NCBI GenBank assembly: GCA_903813345.2
Contig: CAIIXF020000002.1
Location: forward strand, 30,868,926-30,932,925
Origin: Owenia fusiformis
Taxonomy: Eukaryota; Annelida; Polychaeta; Sabellida; Oweniidae
Direction: 5' to 3'
Length of the DNA: 64,000 bases
Shown here: in pieces, positions 44,030 to 54,092 of the stretch
Numbering within the stretch: the stretch's first letter is position 1
Layout of the letters: every line of letters begins with the position of its first letter
Notes under the pieces: generated by a model
Seen by the model: only the letters and a program-made list of their open reading frames with translations
Told to the model about the DNA's origin: nothing
Databases searched by the model: none
Program-made: the position numbers and the translations under genes

Positions 44030-44560
44030 GAGCAAATAGGAAGATGACAAAGATAAAAATTATCTCCACCGCGCAAATTCGAACCCACTACCCCCCCCTG
44101 GATATTATTTCAGAAGTGCAAACTTACTGAGCAATTTACACTCATAGTTAGTTCAGATAGGAAGACAAAACAAATTATTATCACTCCGGGATTCGAACCC
44201 ATTACCTCCCTGATATGACTTCAGATGTTCGAACCTATTGAGCAATGACACTGAAAGTAGTTCTTAAAGGAAGATAATAAAAATAAAAGATATTATCACC
44301 ACCGGGATTTGAACCCACCACCTCCCGAATGCGAGAATTTACTGAGCAATGGACACTAATAGTAGTTCAAAGAGAACAAAAATAAAAAATTATTATCACC
44401 GCCGGGATTCCAACACATTACCTTCCGGATATGACTCAGATGCGTGAATTTACTACAAGTAGTTCAAAAAGGAAGATGATAAAAATAAAAAATATTATCA
44501 CCACCAGGATTCGCTACCTCCCGGATATGATTTCAAATGCGAGAATTTTCCGAGCAATTC
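44030..44560 (-). repeat. Tandem array of five tRNA-like units
   Basis: On the minus strand each unit reads like a tRNA-derived sequence. An A-box-like TTGCTCAGTAAGTT or TTGCTCAATAGGTT is followed, about 40 bases on, by a B box and T-stem (GGGTTCGAATCCCGG). The B-box core lies at about 44077, 44191, 44307, 44407 and 44509 (plus coordinates), so the period is 100-116. Later copies have mutated boxes. Acceptor stems do not pair convincingly, so these are tRNA-like repeats, not working tRNA genes. Confidence 0.6.
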
Positions 44561-44701
44561 AAGATCGAACAGACACACACTCTAGCACAGAGTACAATAT
44601 TCATAAACCAGTTTCTCTTTTTTAAGAATTTGTGGCCCTAAAGAGGGCCTTTGGTTGTAGCTTTTTTATAGTAGGCTTCATCTACTTTGATTGCCTCGCG
44701 T

Positions 44702-45500
44702 TTAATGACCAGAGGCAGCTCCCTTCCTAAGCACGATCTGCGGCATCACTTTGTACAAATGATCGATGTATTTGTTACATTTCTCTGTTGTGACATCGTT
44801 CCAAAACTCGAAAATACCGTTCACCAGTTCGTCTTTCGTGGTCGGCTTGACGTGACGGCGCAGGAATTCCTGCAGCTCAGCCCACATCATTTCAATCGGG
44901 TTGCAATGGGGGGACTCTGCGGGACTTTCACAGTGGAAAACGCCATTCTGCTGCATCCAATCTTTTGTTGATCGTGACACGTGTTTTGGATCATTGTCCT
45001 GGTAAAGACCATTGTCCTGTGGAAAGCGTTGAGTAATAATGGCAAAAACGTTTCTGCCAAGATCTCTTGATAGGCATCGCTGTTCATTATCCCTGTGAAC
45101 ACCTTGATGCTAGTAGCGCCTCTTCTCGATATTCCGGCCCACACATGAACTTTGTAGGGGTGTTTGGCGACGGGTCTTAGCTTTTCGGGGTGTTTGGTGA
45201 CGGGTCTTAGCTTTTCGGGGTGTTTGGCGACGGGTCTTAGCTTTTCAGGTTGGCCCTTCTTTCTTTGCTCCGGACTCCATCTTGATCGTTGATTCATCCG
45301 TAAATACAACGTCATAGTTTTCTCTGGTCAGGATTTGCTTCACGAAACATCTGGCAGTACCTGGTACCAACACACCTCCAGCCCAGCTTGCGTCTCATCC
45401 GCACTGGATGAAGAGAACTGCATGTTGAAGTACTCGCCCATCTTAGCTGCAGGGGTAACTGATGTCATTTATCATCCATCTCCATTTGTTTGTCCACGTA
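44702..45500 (-). pseudogene. Broken Tc1-type (DD34E) transposase gene
   Basis: Read right to left on the minus strand, pieces of a Tc1 transposase appear in order: RRKLGWR and GTRYCQM, VVFTDEST with the first catalytic Asp, RKKGQPEKLRP, KVHVWAGIS, FTGIMNSDAYQEI, a DNDPKH motif, and NPIEMMW with the catalytic Glu. The second Asp to Glu spacing is 34, as in the Tc1 family. At least three frameshifts separate the pieces (near 45400, 45310 and 44985), so it cannot make an active enzyme. The N-terminal DNA-binding part is hardly recognisable. It also carries an unusual internal triplication. Such enzymes cut and paste elements at TA sites, and TA-flanked MITEs occur elsewhere in the window. Confidence 0.85.
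45157..45246 (-). repeat. 30-bp unit, three copies, inside the transposase gene
   Basis: Exactly three 30-base units (45157-45186, 45187-45216, 45217-45246). They encode EKLRPVAKHP three times in frame, where Tc1 relatives have this segment once between the RKKGQP and YKVHVWAG motifs. One copy reads Thr for Ala. Confidence 0.9.
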
Positions 45501-45599
45501 GTCCATGTTCTTACTCAGCCTCGGGGCATCTTCGATCTTGATCATTCTCTGATCTGCTTATATACTATGCAGTTGTCACAAAGAAGACATGGTTGACTC

Positions 45600-47525
45600 A
45601 CGGTTGACTCGCAGTTGACACGCGTCATCTATAGTTAGTCTTGGAATTCATGAGTTTTTTACATTGCTTTTCCCTGCCATTGCTTAATTAGGCAAAGGTG
45701 CAACATGTCGTTGACTAAGATCTAGAAATTGTAAATCTTATCCAAATATGACATTGGGTAGGTGTAATTACTGTAGATAAGGTAAATTAGTTTACAGAGT
45801 TTGAGGATTCAGAGAATAATGGAATTTAAACCTTTGAAATCCGCGAAATTAAATGGCTGCAAAATTGGTATTTCTCAAAATTCGCGAAATTAAAATTCGC
45901 GAAATTAAAACTCGCGAATAATACCAGGCGTACAGTATGTATCATTGCTGTCTGATGATTCTACTTGGTTTTTCATAAATACTAATAAATGAATTTCAGC
46001 TTTCTGTCTGAAGAATTTTACAGCTAAAAGTAAGATAACGGACCTTAGGCGGGCAGCTGCAAACAAGTGCAGTGCAGTGCCTTGCGGTTTCATAGCAAAG
46101 TCAAAAGTTCTCTGAATCGAACAGTAAGTGCATGATAATGTAATACTACAGGGTGTCTGGTAAATGCTATTATTTGGGGAGGTTTCACTGGGCATAAAAT
46201 TGCTGCAGATTGTAGAATTGTAACGTTATGGCAATATCCACCAACTTTCATGATGTATATTTTTAACTTTAACGTTAATATTGTTGGTAACTGGGGTGAG
46301 GGGTCTGTGGAGCAATTCCAAATCATCTGTACAATGTGATTTAACTGTTTAACTGAAAATCTTTACAAAATATAACTAACGTGTGAAAAATGTTAACATG
46401 GACGCAAATCAACATTTTGACTTTCGTTAGATGGGGTAAGGGGGGTAAGGGGGGTTAAGATTTAAGGCCTAACTAAATTAACTATGTTTTTGACGGACAT
46501 CTATGTTTTTGACGGACATCTATGTTTTTGACGGACATCTATGTTTTGACCTGGCCCCTTAACATACATGCTAATGTACCAATAGCATAACACATTCAGA
46601 TGGTGCATCATGAAACTTGGTGGAACCTTTTATCTGTAGTAATGATATCTATAAAAAATAAAATCTCTTCAAATTAGAGCATTTTACTCCTTGGACACCC
46701 CATAACTTTCAATATGGAGAATTATATTCAAGTATAATTGTCTTATATATTTTTCCAAATTGAGATCCATACAATTAATGAAGTATTTCAGGCTTTACCT
46801 ATGTTTCTTTAATTGATCAATTCCAATTTGGCATCAGCATTGTACATTTTTGCCGATTTAACATAGAATTGTGCAGTCTAATTTATTTTCTATTTTTAAT
46901 TCCTAATTTAGATATGTCATTGTTTAGTTCACCCACTTGACAGGCCTGTAGCACCCCCACCCCGGCTAAAAGCCTGCCGAGTGGGTGCCTTTTAAGTTGT
47001 GCTATTTTGTCATGTTAATGCCTTGTATATAATAATGATGACAGGATAAAATTTTGTTCTTTCAGATCTGATAATGCTCCTTGATGCTAACTGAACTTTT
47101 ACTGCTGTTGCGGATGTCGTGAGTACTGAATGGACTGAATTACATCTCAGGCAGTTATTATGAACATACAAAAATGACAATGTAATTGTAAAAACATGGT
47201 GCCGATCATGGTACATTATTGGATTATTTTAAGTGATCATGATTGTATAGGTTGTCTAAAGATGAATATAATCCTGTAATGTTTGAATACAGTGTTTGTT
47301 TGTACACATAATTTTGAATGCAATATTCTTTTCATAATGCAACTACAGTTGTATGATGCTCATGGTGTTAGATAAGCGCATGTGGGGCCCAATTTATGCA
47401 GAATATCTAGAAAAGTGCTCACAATTACCTTGATGCGAGTAGGTAGTTACCAGTTTCACCACCAGGTGGCTGATTCGGGGTAAATAGCATGGCAGGTATA
47501 GCAGAAAGTGCCCTTAAACTTGAAT
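45600..47525. other. No gene seen; short repeats
   Basis: ATTCGCGAAATTAAA-like words repeat at 45842-45915. A 19-bp unit, CTATGTTTTTGACGGACAT, occurs about 3.5 times at 46482-46550. No exon candidates stand out. Confidence 0.4.
46482..46550 (+). repeat. 19-bp minisatellite
   Basis: Three full copies and a partial one of CTATGTTTTTGACGGACAT, essentially identical. Confidence 0.9.
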
Positions 47526-47527
47526 AT

Positions 47528-47670
47528 TCATCATTCTAGTGGATCAATTTTCATCATTCTAGTGGATCAATTTTCATCATTCTAGTGGATCAATTTTCAT
47601 CATTCTAGTGGATCAATTTTCATCATTCTAGTGGATCAATTTTCATCATTCTAGTGGATCAATTTTCATA
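47528..47670 (+). repeat. 23-bp minisatellite
   Basis: Six nearly identical copies of CATCATTCTAGTGGATCAATTTT (split here as CATCATTCTAG plus TGGATCAATTTT). No spacers are present. Confidence 0.93.
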
Positions 47671-47910
47671 TTACCCTTGTGTATCTGATAGTTATACAAA
47701 TGAAAATATGACCAGTAAGGCAAAAAATATCCGTCCACTAAAAAAAAAGATATTCTACTTTTTGTGATTTTATAACACGGGGTCTATGGGGAATCTACCC
47801 GACCTAGAAAACACATTTAAAAAATGTTTCAAATGTGACATCACTTTGACTGAATTTTGAATATTTAATGATGCAAATCAAGATTATTTCTACTCGCATC
47901 TAGGCTATTG

Positions 47911-48095
47911 CACTAGAATATCTGCTTCAGATTGCACCAGTGGTTTAATTTAAATAATTGAAACACACCAGGTTGCTTCAAATTGAACCAGATGCACCAG
48001 ATTTCTAGTGCAGAAAAGTGCTCACAATTGCACCAGAATATCTGCTTCATATTGCACCAGTGGTTTAATTTAAATAATTGAAACGCACCCTGCAC
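47911..48095 (+). repeat. 120-bp direct repeat
   Basis: GAATATCTGCTTCA, ATTGCACCAGTGGTTTAATT and TAAATAATTGAAAC recur exactly 120 bases apart (47941 and 48061). Nearby CACCAG and CTAGTGC words suggest older copies. Confidence 0.85.
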
Positions 48096-48992
48096 TTTTT
48101 ACATGTTGAATCTCCATTTGGTTTGCGCACTAGGCTGCTTCAGAATGAACCAGACACTCTAGTGCACATAAATTCTGGCGCAGTCTAGTGCGCTTCAGAC
48201 TGCACTCAGCTATAACGAGGGGTGTTAACATGTAGACTGACACATGTGACAAACACTTAAATAAAACTTGTCAAATTTATCCTGAGAAAAAAAACTTTCC
48301 AATTGAAAATATTAAATACCAATATGCAGATATGTGCTACTAGAATTGTATTTTATACAATTATTAAGTTTTAGTAAAAACATTTAAAATATTAGCGTCA
48401 TGTTCAATGTTAAATCTATTTCAAAGTATAAAATATGAAAACGTTTAGTCTTTGGATGGAATATATGAATTGAAAGAACATGTACATGTTGGTCTACAAT
48501 GTTCAATTTTTCACAGACGACCAAACATTGTTTAAAAAGGGTATGATCTCAGATTACCGGTGTATGATGACAATGACGGGAAAAAGTTTTAATCAGGATG
48601 TTTTATTGCTACATTTATTCAAATACGCATTTTGTTTAACATCACTGACTCAAAAAATGTGATAATAAGCAATCATATCCCATGATATGCATGAGTTTAG
48701 TTAAAGAGAAAATATTTTGATTGGTAGAATATTGTTGGCAAAAACCGCTTTAAGCAAAGATTGATAATAATGGGCGCGGTGAAGCAAAACTTGAATGCAT
48801 AATCAGCTTACTTTCTCGCTCCCTGTACTATTGAACAATTAACATTTCTTGTACCCTGTATTGATCAACTTTTGCAACTCTGTACCATGTACTATGGCAT
48901 ATAAAACATTTAAAACGATACTATTTATATTCTTTCTTCAACCATCATATAACTTTGAACATGGAAAATAATGTGATGTATGTCTGTTGGCA

Positions 48993-49220
48993 CTATGCTG
49001 CAGTATTGTTTTCATTCACAGTTTTTTCAGCTTCTTTTTGATGAAGTATATCATTATTGCCATCAATAATAAAACAGTTGTCACTGTGATCGTTTAAAAT
49101 TTCACCCTTCTCAAAATCATTTTCGTTAGAATCCTGATTCTCCAAAGTGTCTAAAATGTTTTTGTCTTTCTGTAGTCTTTCGTGTAGGGATTGATCTTCC
49201 CTTGATTGAGTATTATTAAA
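48993..49220 (-). CDS. Possible last exon of an unknown minus-strand gene
   Basis: About 75 open codons of acidic, hydrophilic protein (LHERLQKDKNILDTLENQ, then DFEKGEILNDHSD). On the minus strand TTATTTGACAG precedes the open part as a plausible acceptor. I see no canonical poly(A) hexamer nearby and no known domain. Confidence 0.25.
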   Translation of the reverse strand, partial: FNNTQSREDQSLHERLQKDKNILDTLENQDSNENDFEKGEILNDHSDNCFIIDGNNDILHQKEAEKTVNENNTAA

Positions 49221-50022
49221 TTTTGCTGCTGTCAAATAATTGTTCAGAAATATCTCTAACCATACATCTGTGTCCTGAAGGTGTTGTGGGAACAGTCACA
49301 TGTAATTCTTTCTAGTCCTTGTATAACATAACATGACATGTCCCACCGTTTAAACAAAATGTCTGTTTCTCACATTCTTTTACAATGCTTAGTGTTCTCT
49401 TCTTGTACTTGTCGTTTTGCTAGTATTTTTGTTGCCATAGTGATTGTCACCAATAATATTGTGATCTGTAAGTAGAATGGATATAATATTATATGCATAA
49501 TTCAGTTCGCAAACACAGATAGGATTGAGCTTTAATCAAAATGGCAGTCAATGTGCTTGATTGGATTCTTTACATAATCAGGGTTTTAAATTTTTGTGAG
49601 GGATCATTGTCAATTGACACACATGAGTATCTTATGGTTTACATGTAGATCCAATATTGTTGGCCATCATCTTGTATGTGCCTTCTAAACGTCTTATATC
49701 TCAGCTTTAAATTTTATTAGAACTGTAGTACACCAGGCAACAAGAGCAAGGTATAAAGTTGATAATGTACAGATTACACAATGCAAAGGATATTACATTT
49801 GCAGTCACTAATTGATGAATGAGCTTAACAATATTAAAATTATTTATGTCATCAGGGTACAATTCATGAAAATAGATTTTTAGATTGATTTTAGTGTGCC
49901 AAGACCTTTTAAAGTAGAAGGTGACATATGTGTTTTCAAAACAACTTTTATTAAAAGCAGCAGCAAATGAAGAATCAGAATTGATTGATAAAGTTAAACA
50001 CCTCAAAGCCGGTGACATCTAA

Positions 50023-50193
50023 GATGTTATTGTAACATTGGCAATGCATGTGTTCACAAAGGACAACTTGATAGAATGCAGCATAATAGGAAAAAAATCC
50101 CACCTCGACCAAAAGCCGCCACTGAGAAGTGGAAAATACAATGAGTTGCAGAGTGTGCAAGATATACTAAGTATGATAGCAGAATTCCAATAA
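50023..50193 (+). pseudogene. Decayed BEN-domain-like fragment
   Basis: The 56-codon frame reads LAMHVFTKDNLIECSIIGKK, then PPLRSGKYNELQSVQDIL and a stop. The order (FT-x-D/E-x-L, a CS/SS-x-x-G-K motif, then P-P-L-x-x-x-K) is what I expect at the end of a BEN domain, a DNA- or chromatin-binding module. A TAA sits just before it and upstream frames are broken, so this is a pseudogene or a last exon. The stop overlaps an AATAAA. By eye only; could be chance. Confidence 0.3.
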
Positions 50194-50399
50194 AGTTATC
50201 ACTTTCAATGTTCTTGTTTTGAATTTATTAAGTCAACAAGAAAAACAGCAACTCCAGGGATTAGAAAATCCCACTGAACAAAACATATTTTGATTATTAG
50301 TGGCCATCTCAAATTTCCTAGCATTTGAGTTATCAAAAGTTAGATTCTTTCTTACGAAAAGTGGCAGCCATTTTGAAATTCTCGAACAGAGCTACTGTG

Positions 50400-50720
50400 T
50401 GCCTAGGCATATGGCTCAGTGGCAGAGTCAAGGTTACCAATATGGCTTGGCCCCGGGTTCGATTCCCGGTTCAGACAAGTTTGTTTGTGCATTATGTAAT
50501 TCTGGGTGTTTGACTGAGTGGTTCACGACTCGTATAAAAGGCTGTGGTGTGTACCTGTATGTCTGTGTATCTGTGCACACAAAAGAACACAGGGCTCCTC
50601 CAAGGAGGGGTTTCTGGCTCTATCTTTGAGTGTAAATACGTAAAATATGGAATATACCAATGAGGTATTGCTCGTAAAATACGGAATATACCAATGAGGT
50701 ATTGCTCGCCAAATATAGCG
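50400..50720 (+). mobile_element. tRNA-derived SINE
   Basis: A pol III A box (TGGCTCAGTGG, 50412-50422) and a perfect B box (GGTTCGATTCC, 50456-50466) are 33 bases apart, inside a tRNA-like head with a CCGGG/CCCGG T-stem. About 250 bases of unrelated body follow. The body ends in two copies of a 34-bp unit (CGTAAAATA-GGAATATACCAATGAGG) at 50639-50708. The ends do not form an acceptor stem, so it is not a functional tRNA gene. Confidence 0.75.
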
Positions 50721-50844
50721 GTAACCAAGATATAATAATAGTAACCAGAACAACGGCAACGCAGAACAGAACAGAACAGAAATGACTGGCATTTTTACAA
50801 ACAAAATATATAGCAAATATCATAAAATAACACACAAGAAAGGC

Positions 50845-51450
50845 CACCATTTTCAAAATGGTTGCTCACTAGCCAAGTTGTCATCAGAAGAAGTAATATG
50901 CTTTTTTTTATAGTATTCACATACCAAATATGAACAAAATCGCTCCACTACTTTTCGAGTAATGGTAAAATACTTAAAAATGGCAGCCATATTTCAAAAT
51001 GGCCGCCTTCTACCAAAAGTGTCATTAAACAGTGTGCCATGCTTATAGTATTCACATACCAAATATGAACAAAATCACTCCACTACTTTTCAAGTTACAG
51101 CAAAAATCGTTAAATAGCGAGTAAAGGCCGAGTAAATTACGTTTAAATGGCGGCCTTTTTTCAAAATGGCCGCCTTCTACCAAAAGTGTCATTAGACAGG
51201 GTACCATGCTTAAAGTATTCACATACCCAATATGAACAAAATCGCTCCACTACTTTTCGAGTTATAGGAAAAATAAGTTAAAATGGCGACCATTTTTCAA
51301 AATGGCTGCCTTCTACCAAAAGTGTCATTAGACAGTGAGTCATGCTTATAGTATCCACATACCAAATATGAACAAAATCGATCCACTACTTCTTGAGTTA
51401 CAGCAAAAATCGTAAAATAACGAGTAAAGGCCGCCATTTTTCAAGATGGC
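50845..51450 (+). repeat. Four diverged tandem units with AAAATGGC(C/T)GCC and CATACC-AATATGAACAAAATCG
   Basis: GGC(C/T)GCCTTCTACCAAAAGTG occurs at 51001, 51168 and 51304, with a more diverged unit before. Spacing varies (167, then 136) through small indels. Each is followed by CTCCACTACTT(T/C)T. Confidence 0.75.
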
Positions 51451-51828
51451 TGCCATGTGCTTCTTTAATATCTACATTTTTGGCTTTATCAAAGTCCTAT
51501 ATAATTTTTTTACATTTAAAACATATTACTATACAGTTTTACATATTGCACCTAAATTACTGTAATATCAGCACTTCGTTCGATGGGATAATAAAGCATA
51601 GCCACAGCAACAGCATGGCAAAAAATTTCAAATCACAATTACGCCTGTTCAAGTATTGAAAAAAAGTCATTGTTATTTACCTTACCAATTTAAGTGCAAT
51701 AAGTTCCAGCCTATTGAAAATAACAAAAAGTCTGTTGAAAACATATTTATTTCACCTTTCAGAAATAAAGTATACAATTAAAATATGCCTGTGGTTTTAA
51801 ATATGTCACCAATTTATTTATAATATAG

Positions 51829-51963
51829 ATCTGCAAAGGCATCATGGGAAAACATTGAACACAAGCAAGGTGGTAGCATAAATTGGGACAGGGGGATAGA
51901 TGAGCATTTATCGAATGACTTAGATGGTAGTTTGCCAGAAAATGCCTCAATCTCTGAGAACAA
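51829..51963 (+). CDS. Candidate coding exon of an unknown plus-strand gene
   Basis: One frame is open for 44 codons (KASWENIEHKQGGSINWDRG, then DEHLSNDLDGSLPENASISE) between an AG at 51827-51828 and a consensus donor AA|GTAAGA. The composition looks like real protein. It joins in phase to 52561-52606. No known family recognised. Confidence 0.4.
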
Positions 51964-52560
51964 GTAAGATAACTTTTACCTTTTTATTTCATGTTGTTAA
52001 CTCAAGCATAATTAACTTAAATTAATAGGTTGACTTAAACTAGTTCCTTTATTCCCTCTGGCCTCTTGATCATGAGTCAGACAGTTATAAGTTGTACTTT
52101 CATGTATGTGCGAAATCTCTCTAATATAAGTTATATTGAGGGGGTGTGTAGTCAACTCTGACTGTTGTCACTATAATATACTTATACTAGATTTACAATA
52201 AGAAAAGCCAAAGCTAGAAGTTTCAGTGCCAGACATACACAATCCAAAAAGGTTGTTTCTTTTCAGGTTTGATTATGATTTAGGAAAGCTGAGGTTTATT
52301 TTCCTAATGATTTGTGTACTCTTATGTTTCTTTTTTCTTGCTGTGTTCTGTTACAATTTCGGGTATTTTCATGTTTGTACTTGAGCAAAAATCTTTTTTT
52401 AAGAACATATTATTTTAATGGTTTATATCTTATTACAGTAAACTTAGGGCTACAATATATAATTTTACATCATTTAGATCATTATGAGCATTTCCGAATT
52501 GAACTAAATTAGCATACCACTAAATAACTTTTGAAAAAGCGAACTAACTTCATTCAAGAG

Positions 52561-52606
52561 TCGATCAAGGAGGTTACCAGGTAGATTTAAAGCAAAAATA
52601 AGCAAG
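52561..52606 (+). CDS. Candidate short coding exon, in phase with 51829-51963
   Basis: After AG at 52559-52560, one base completes the codon left by the previous candidate exon; then RSRRLPGRFKAKISK runs to a strong donor, AAG|GTGAGT. It is basic. It ends in phase 0, which would also fit the Gln-rich segment at 58082, though that is far away. Confidence 0.35.
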
Positions 52607-53010
52607 GTGAGTCAGAGCGAGATGGTACCAGGGATTATGTAGCAACCTTGCCACAAAGTTAGGAGGAGTACAATACTTGTGGGGAGTACTTATTATACTG
52701 ATATTATCACCTACCTTATCTCTCAATGGTTGTGTAAACTAATAACATAGATAGAACACATATGGCCCTCTATTCCTTAAGGATTGGTGGAAAGCCTTAA
52801 AGCAGGTAATGTATACAAGCTAATATACCTGTTTTGACATGGTGCGAACATGATTTTATAAGTGTCAAGTAAAACAAAATTTTTACGTAAACAGCATTTT
52901 GCTTTGTTCACTCAGTCAATTTGTTCACTCAGTGAATTCATCATCATTTATCAATTCCTGACATTCAGTCATGCATATGTACAGATTGGTACCTATCTAA
53001 TTGATAAACT

Positions 53011-53058
53011 GCAACTAGATAACTCAACCTTGAGGTCAAGGTTGAGTTATCTAGTTGC
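53011..53058. repeat. Perfect 21-bp hairpin with a 6-base loop
   Basis: The arms (53011-53031 and 53038-53058) contain CAACTAGATAACTCAACC and its exact complement around GAGGTC. Perfect pairing implies a recent origin or selection. It sits 70 bases before a MITE. Confidence 0.85.
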
Positions 53059-53130
53059 AAAAGTCGTAAAGAGGCTGATTGCTGGTTTTCAACAAAAACA
53101 GAGTGCTAAATTGTGGTATTGCGGGATAAA

Positions 53131-53645
53131 CAGGGTGGGCCAAAGAAACGCCACTTTTTTTTCAAGACACTACAACTTTTTTATTTTCCAACCTACATAC
53201 CCCAAATTTTGCAGTTATATAGTGCCAGGGGTTCTTAGTAATAATATAATGTAACAAGTCCATCAACTTAAGATTATATTTGATCTAAAAGGGGAGTTCA
53301 ATTGGTCCACCACCCTATATTTTAGTTTTAGTCGCCTTGCTGATATAGCAGTATCAATGAAATGTTAGCTAAGTTTTTTTAGTTGAGCAATTTTCTAGAT
53401 TGGGTGCCTTCATACAATCTCCTGGAGATTTTGCAAATCATGCTTATTTTTCATGGCATACCACAACATGTTTAAAAAATGAGACGCTGGGGACATATTT
53501 TATTCAAGTAAAAGTGTATAATTCAGGATTCCTGGCTAGATAACAACCTCAAGTTTCATTTGGTATGCAAATTATGATTTTGTAGCAAAAATTAAAAAGT
53601 TATAGCATTTTGAAAAAAAGTGGCATTTTTTTGGCCTACCCTGTA
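53131..53645. mobile_element. MITE of about 515 bp with CAGGGTGGGCCAAA ends
   Basis: The left end CAGGGTGGGCCAAAGAAACG with CCACTTTTTTT is mirrored by the right end AAAAAAAGTGGCATTTTTTTGG, then CCTACCCTGTA. It resembles the 27205 and 21369 elements in its C-A-G-G-G-(T/C)G termini beside TA. No coding frame. Confidence 0.85.
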
Positions 53646-54002
53646 ATGCCAGGAGATGTTGTAAAGCAAAATCGCAGAAATCTGGAAATGACAATAAACA
53701 ATTGAAATACCAGGAATCTCAACATCGATATACATGTTAACAGAGAAATTGACGGTATAGGCGAAACAAGATTTCCACGATGAGTTAAAAAGTGATACCA
53801 GATCAATATAGTGTTTGTAAAGTACAATTTCTCATCAATGATGGAATTAATTGGAGCAATCCTATAGCAATAAGGCCCAGCATCAATGGTGAGGATATTG
53901 GACATGGAATTAGATACAGGTTCAGCGGTATCTAAAGTACCATGTGATGGCATTCTGTTGTTTACGCTTAAATTGAACAGCCGTAAAGGATCATAATTGT
54001 AG

Positions 54003-54092
54003 AGTAGATTCATGTTTTGTACAGAGTAGATTCATGTTTTGTACAGAGTAGATTCATGTTTTGTACAGAGTAGATTCATGTTTTGTACAGAG
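54003..54092 (+). repeat. 22-bp minisatellite abutting an inverted-repeat element
   Basis: Four copies of TAGATTCATGTTTTGTACAGAG. The word TAGATTCATGTTTT occurs again at the far end of the adjacent element (57437). Confidence 0.9.

Noticed and set aside
45335-45541. 68-codon plus-strand frame over the transposase
   Set aside because: It lies antisense to recognisable Tc1 transposase text and is a shadow frame.
47528-47670. Regular short repeats that might suggest a CRISPR-type array
   Set aside because: The repeats are directly head-to-tail without unique spacers and the genome is eukaryotic; it is a minisatellite.
50400-50476. A tRNA gene
   Set aside because: A and B boxes are present, but the 5' and 3' ends do not pair as an acceptor stem and a long non-tRNA body follows, so it is a tRNA-derived SINE.
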